Shown here in pieces: positions 28,180 to 31,685 of a DNA stretch of 31,685 bases (positions are counted from its first letter, which is position 1; every line of letters starts with the position of its first letter). Origin of the DNA: an uncultured Treponema sp. (GTDB taxonomy: Bacteria; Spirochaetota; Spirochaetia; Treponematales; Treponemataceae). The notes under the pieces were generated by a model. It was given only the letters and a program-made list of their open reading frames with translations. It searched no databases and was not told the DNA's origin. The DNA is taken from positions 1 through 31,685 of the forward strand of contig CALAUH010000072.1 in the NCBI GenBank assembly GCA_937892225.1. The letters are read 5' to 3'. Both the position numbers and the translations under genes were made by a program.

Positions 28180-29436
28180 ATGGCTAAAACTATTGTTGGA
28201 AACAATAAGAATCCTACTAACTGGTTTGTAGAACATGAAGTTGAATATGAAGATGACGACGGAGACACATATACCGACTTTGAACCAGGTGAAGATGTTG
28301 ATGAAGACACCATTATAGGATACAGGTTCATTTGTCCTAAAAACTCTTATTCAAATACTGTAACTTTAGGTTTCTGGTATAGAAGACCTACAAGTAACTG
28401 GTATTGGAATGAATGTTACGGAAGTGAATGTGAACCTGTATTTCCTGTTGTTTATTCATGTGATGATTCATGGAACCTTAAGGAATGTCTTAATACAAAC
28501 ATTAAAGCAGTTGAATTAGAAAACAGCCCAAATGGATGGATTGTTCAAAATATTACTCTAAAAAGAAAATTACAGAAAAATGAAAAAATATATTTTGGAG
28601 TTTATGGTGTTCTCTTTCCAACAAATTGGAATAACGAAAGTGTTCAACTTGGTGACTGTTATTATTACTGGTCTAGAAAAAATCTATACTTCTGGAGCTT
28701 AACTTCAGACCAGATAATTTCATTGCTCTTTTCGGATAATTTTTACGGCATTAATGCAGGTAATATGAAAAGAGATACAAATGCCTGTGTTTACCTTGAA
28801 TACGAAAACGAAGTTGAATCTGTGTCATACACACGGACGGTTACAGCAAAATACATACCAGAAACTACTGTTATTAAAAAAGGAAACTTTATGAGAAAAG
28901 CAAACTCATATATCAGAAACAGTGAACTTGTTTCTCGTTTTAGGATAGTAACCTGCAGTTTGTATTCAGAAGCTAAAGCATATTCCAGCGTTTCAAAATT
29001 AAGATTTTTATACAGGCTCATAAATGAAAATGAAAATTTTATTGATGATGTAAAACGGTGCTTAAAAATAAACACATTGATTGTTGATAAAAAAGAGTTT
29101 TCGGATGAACTGATAAGAAACTTAATTATTGGAAGATGTATTACAGCTGGAATACTACCGAGTGATTTTATTGAAAGAACTGCTGATTACAAAAGATTAA
29201 ATAAAACAAAGCCAGAAATAACTACACTTACAGAAAGAAAAACAAAAACATTCAGAAATACTGTTGATTCTGTTTTATTTTCTGTGTTTGTTATTCCTTC
29301 AAGAATCTTTTACAGAACTGTTCAGACGATTGTAAATTTTTGGGATTGGCTTAAAGGAAAGATCAGGGAAACAAACAATATTGTTTCTTTCTTTTGCCCT
29401 GTTGATTTAGAAATTAAATTGGAGTGTAAAGTTTGA
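28180..29436 (+). CDS. Putative adsorption/tail-tip protein
   Basis: A 418-residue protein not matching a family I can name. The N-terminal half is aromatic-rich and acidic with many Trp/Tyr and Cys (YEDDDGDTYTDFEPGEDVDED, NWYWNECYGSECEPVFPVVYSC), which suits a receptor-binding or adhesin-like surface. The C-terminal half is basic and helical with a hydrophobic stretch (about 360-385). It begins one base after the previous gene's stop and overlaps the next gene's start. A host-recognition role is inferred from position and composition only. Confidence 0.45.
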   Translation: MAKTIVGNNKNPTNWFVEHEVEYEDDDGDTYTDFEPGEDVDEDTIIGYRFICPKNSYSNTVTLGFWYRRPTSNWYWNECYGSECEPVFPVVYSCDDSWNLKECLNTNIKAVELENSPNGWIVQNITLKRKLQKNEKIYFGVYGVLFPTNWNNESVQLGDCYYYWSRKNLYFWSLTSDQIISLLFSDNFYGINAGNMKRDTNACVYLEYENEVESVSYTRTVTAKYIPETTVIKKGNFMRKANSYIRNSELVSRFRIVTCSLYSEAKAYSSVSKLRFLYRLINENENFIDDVKRCLKINTLIVDKKEFSDELIRNLIIGRCITAGILPSDFIERTADYKRLNKTKPEITTLTERKTKTFRNTVDSVLFSVFVIPSRIFYRTVQTIVNFWDWLKGKIRETNNIVSFFCPVDLEIKLECKV

Positions 29437-29729
29437 AAAGGATTTATAAAAACAAATCTAAATTAAGAATACTCATTGATACTAAGTGTAATTTGTCCGG
29501 TTATGTTGATGTATGTATTTGCTGCAGAAAACCTAACAACGCTTTTGTGACTTTTCCTGCAACAGTAAAGGACGAAGAAAACGGAATTATTTTTTACGAC
29601 GTGAAAGATGAAAACGATATAGACCAGTCTGGCTGGTGGACGGTATGGCCGGAAATTGTTTTTGATGATGACAGAAACTGTGTAGGACGTGCAGTAAAGT
29701 TTTTTGTTCATGAGGCTGGTACACCATGA
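29433..29729 (+). CDS. Small Ig-like/baseplate-type domain protein
   Basis: A 98-residue beta protein starting at TTG 29433, overlapping the stop of the preceding gene (TTTGA), with TTGGAG upstream. The pattern LRILIDTKCNLSG, GIIFYDVKDENDIDQSGWWTVWPEI, and a terminal FFVHEAG resembles the immunoglobulin-like N-terminal domain of baseplate upper (BppU-type) proteins. Three Cys occur in the VCICCRK patch. It is probably part of the tail tip. Confidence 0.5.
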   Translation: MKRIYKNKSKLRILIDTKCNLSGYVDVCICCRKPNNAFVTFPATVKDEENGIIFYDVKDENDIDQSGWWTVWPEIVFDDDRNCVGRAVKFFVHEAGTP

Positions 29730-30055
29730 GAAAAATTGATGATTACATACCTGTAGAACTTTTCCATGAAGCAAAAAACTTTTTTGATGATATGGAAGGT
29801 GATGTAGAAATATATAAAAAAGCCAGAGAAATTGGAGCCATTAAAAACTGTGAGGAAGCTGATAAGTTTGTGGCTTATTGGACTTTTGAACGCTTTAATG
29901 AATTTCCCCATGCACTGATTACGCTTTATGAATTTAAGCCTGAAATTGATATGGCTTATGGCAAGATTGAAGTAGACAGTGCCTTTGACTTTTTACAGTA
30001 CAGAATGAAAAGTTATTATTTACTCTTAAAAGAAAATGGAATGATAAATGAGTAG
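29726..30055 (+). CDS. Hypothetical protein before the helicase gene
   Basis: A 109-residue acidic, helical protein with no recognised family. Its ATG overlaps the preceding stop (CATGAG) and its end overlaps the helicase start by eight bases, so it is translationally coupled on both sides. Coupling to the helicase suggests a replication or regulatory role, but nothing in the sequence shows this directly. Confidence 0.55.
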   Translation: MRKIDDYIPVELFHEAKNFFDDMEGDVEIYKKAREIGAIKNCEEADKFVAYWTFERFNEFPHALITLYEFKPEIDMAYGKIEVDSAFDFLQYRMKSYYLLLKENGMINE

Positions 30056-31499
30056 AAACCAGAAAAAGACTGATACAGAAGGATTGTCTTCTGATGTAAA
30101 GAACGCAATTATAGAACTTTCTCGTGACTTAAGGGCTAACAAGTTTGTAAACGGACAGATGCAGTTTACAGACATTACTAATCGTGATTACTTTCTGAAA
30201 GCCTATGGCGAAAAGATTCGTTACTGTATTATGTGGGATAAGTTTTTAATCTGGAATGATACTTGCTGGGAAATAGACAGAAAAGGAAAAGTCTCGGAAG
30301 ATTGCGTTGAATTTGTACACCAGATGTACAGAGGACTTCGCGTAATAAACGACAGGGCTTTAGCAGATGCCTTTGAAAAGCATTTGATTAAAAGTGAAAG
30401 CTTCAGAAGAATCCAGGCACTCGTCGGACTTCTAAAAATGAGTAAGACAATTAAAGTTTGTGATGATGAACTTGATAGAGATAATTTTTTATTTAATGTA
30501 AATGAAAACACATTGGATTTAAGAAACGGCAAAGGATTACCGCCTGATCCAAAACACCTTATAACTAAAAACTCTCGGTTTGTTTATAACAAAGAAGCAA
30601 AGTGTCCAACATGGAATATGTTCTTAATGCAGATTTTTAATAATGATTATGACCTGATACATTTTATACAAAAAGCAATGGGCTACTCTCTTTCTGGTGA
30701 TGTTTCGGAACAGTGTCTTTTTATTCTGTGGGGAACTGGTGCTAACGGTAAATCTACTTTCTTGAATACGTTGCAATATTTGTTTGGAGATTACGCTTGC
30801 AGCACTGGAACAGAAACCTTTATGAAAAAGACCTCTGAGCAGTCTAACGACCTTGCACGTTTACGAGGTATGCGACTTGTTACAACAAGTGAAGCTGAAC
30901 AGGGAAAACTACTTTCTGAAAGCCTTATTAAACAGATTACCGGTGAAGATGAAATTACAGCGAGATTTCTTTACGGTGAATTTTTCTCTTTTAAACCTAC
31001 CTTCAAGATTTTTATGGCTACAAACCATAAACCAAAAATACGCGGTGCTGATAACGGTATTTGGCGACGTATTAAAATGATACCTTTTACTGTAACGATA
31101 CCTGCAGAACAGCGAGATAAAACTCTTGGAGATAAACTTATTGCTGAAAACTCTGGGATATTAAACTGGCTGATTGAAGGTTATGCTATGTGGAAAAAGG
31201 AAGGTCTTTCTAATGAGCCAGATGCTGTAAAAGAAGCGAATGAAGAGTATAAGCTGGATATGGATAGCGTTGGAACGTTTGTGGCTGATTGTTTTGAGAT
31301 TGATGCAAGTTTGAAGTGGCGTTTACATACTCGTATTCTTTATGAAACTTATGTTAAATGGTGTAACAAGAATAATGAAAGAGTTATGAGCCAGAAGTGG
31401 CTTGGTATGCGTATGCAGGAAAAAGGATTTAAAAGACAAGCCACCAACGGACAGCGTGTTTGGCTGGGGTTAGTGGTTAGAAATGAATGGAGAGTTTAA
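30048..31499 (+). CDS. D5/P4-type SF3 replicative helicase (primase-helicase lacking the primase part)
   Basis: A 483-residue protein with a D5_N domain (about residues 80-170, EFVHQMYRGLR through NENTLDLRNGK). The SF3 helicase core follows: Walker A GTGANGKST at about 228-236, Walker B-type LVTTSEAE at about 275-282 and sensor FMATNHKPKI at about 319-328, then Arg residues in NGIWRRIKMIPF. The N-terminal archaeo-eukaryotic-type primase domain of the full P4-like enzymes is absent. It would unwind DNA at the phage origin. Its gene is the last in an operon of tail and lysis genes, an unusual place, and is followed by an iteron-like cluster. Confidence 0.9.
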   Translation: MSRNQKKTDTEGLSSDVKNAIIELSRDLRANKFVNGQMQFTDITNRDYFLKAYGEKIRYCIMWDKFLIWNDTCWEIDRKGKVSEDCVEFVHQMYRGLRVINDRALADAFEKHLIKSESFRRIQALVGLLKMSKTIKVCDDELDRDNFLFNVNENTLDLRNGKGLPPDPKHLITKNSRFVYNKEAKCPTWNMFLMQIFNNDYDLIHFIQKAMGYSLSGDVSEQCLFILWGTGANGKSTFLNTLQYLFGDYACSTGTETFMKKTSEQSNDLARLRGMRLVTTSEAEQGKLLSESLIKQITGEDEITARFLYGEFFSFKPTFKIFMATNHKPKIRGADNGIWRRIKMIPFTVTIPAEQRDKTLGDKLIAENSGILNWLIEGYAMWKKEGLSNEPDAVKEANEEYKLDMDSVGTFVADCFEIDASLKWRLHTRILYETYVKWCNKNNERVMSQKWLGMRMQEKGFKRQATNGQRVWLGLVVRNEWRV

Positions 31500-31522
31500 T
31501 TTTTTTAAATTCTCATGTTCTC

Positions 31523-31657
31523 GTGTGTATTACACAAATTAAGTAATATTAAACACCTTCAGTATTAATTAAAATATTCAATTTTTTCATAATAGTGTGT
31601 CATACACACAGTAGTGTTATTAAACTATATACATACTATATATAGTGTGTGTTACAC
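31523..31657. repeat. Three iteron-like copies of GTGTGTNNTACAC
   Basis: GTGTGTATTACAC (31523-31535), GTGTGTCATACAC (31595-31607) and GTGTGTGTTACAC (31645-31657) agree at all 11 fixed positions. The first two are near-perfect palindromes. Spacings are 72 and 50 bases in AT-rich DNA immediately after the helicase gene. This is typical of a replication origin or of multiple operators for a downstream promoter. The gene-free stretch 31500-31685 shows nothing else. Confidence 0.65.
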
Positions 31658-31685
31658 CGTGATTAGAACACATTTTTTATTTAAT

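Overview
The window looks like most of a temperate tailed-phage genome (a prophage or a prophage-derived island) from an AT-rich, Gram-negative-type host. My best guess for the host is a Treponema-like spirochaete. The reasons are the base composition, the YARHG-type secreted protein, the envelope-spanning lysis protein and the general style of the proteins; this is inference, and no rRNA, tRNA or host housekeeping gene is present to confirm it. Nearly every base is in a gene, and no gene-free stretch exceeds about 190 bases.

Layout. (1) 1-1592: a tyrosine integrase with a repeat-rich upstream region and a hairpin terminator. (2) 1613-4188, minus strand: first cargo block. It holds a GHKL-type ATPase with a small partner and, beyond an array of palindromes, a macro-domain protein paired with a CoiA-like zinc/nuclease protein. 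(3) 4348-11555, plus strand: the head module. It runs from an excisionase-like HTH protein and a small conserved protein through small and large terminase, portal, a LuxR/NarL-type regulator wedged between portal and protease, prohead protease, HK97-type major capsid protein and head-tail connector to a tail-terminator-like protein. (4) 11636-18652: second cargo block. It holds a complete type III restriction-modification pair (mod, res), two trailing genes of unknown function, and an opposing ImmA/IrrE peptidase plus DUF4411 (PIN-like) pair. (5) 18787-19563: a tail-tube-like protein. (6) 19541-24369: third cargo block. A six-gene minus-strand operon (DUF4157/eCIS-core metallopeptidase, small protein, LysM-like membrane protein, anchored protein, predicted Cys/His amidase, secreted YARHG protein) is preceded by a divergent XRE regulator. 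(7) 24445-31499, plus strand: tail hub-like protein, lysis cassette (coiled-coil/TM protein, NlpC/P60 endolysin, holin-like protein, two overlapping spanin-like proteins), adsorption or tail-tip proteins and a D5/SF3 helicase. (8) 31500-31685: non-coding, with three copies of an iteron-like palindrome.

How it fits together. The phage genes are collinear with a standard HK97-type head-to-tail order, but two cargo blocks interrupt that order and no tape-measure gene is present where it would be expected. Each resumption of phage genes is preceded by the same promoter-like module: TTTACC, then exactly 22 bases, then a -10-like hexamer. At two of the plus-strand copies TTTACC is the right arm of a perfect palindrome. 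Two of the genes so driven appear leaderless. A fourth, minus-strand copy of the TTTACC element faces the CoiA/macro operon. This suggests a phage-wide regulon with one dedicated activator or repressor. The two candidate regulators in the window are the LuxR/NarL-like protein inside the head operon and the XRE protein next to the third cargo block.

The most interesting points are the shared promoter module, the embedded LuxR-type regulator, the DUF4157/LysM/amidase/YARHG cassette in the tape-measure position, a candidate u-spanin, the structured RNA-like element after the capsid gene and the iteron cluster after the helicase.
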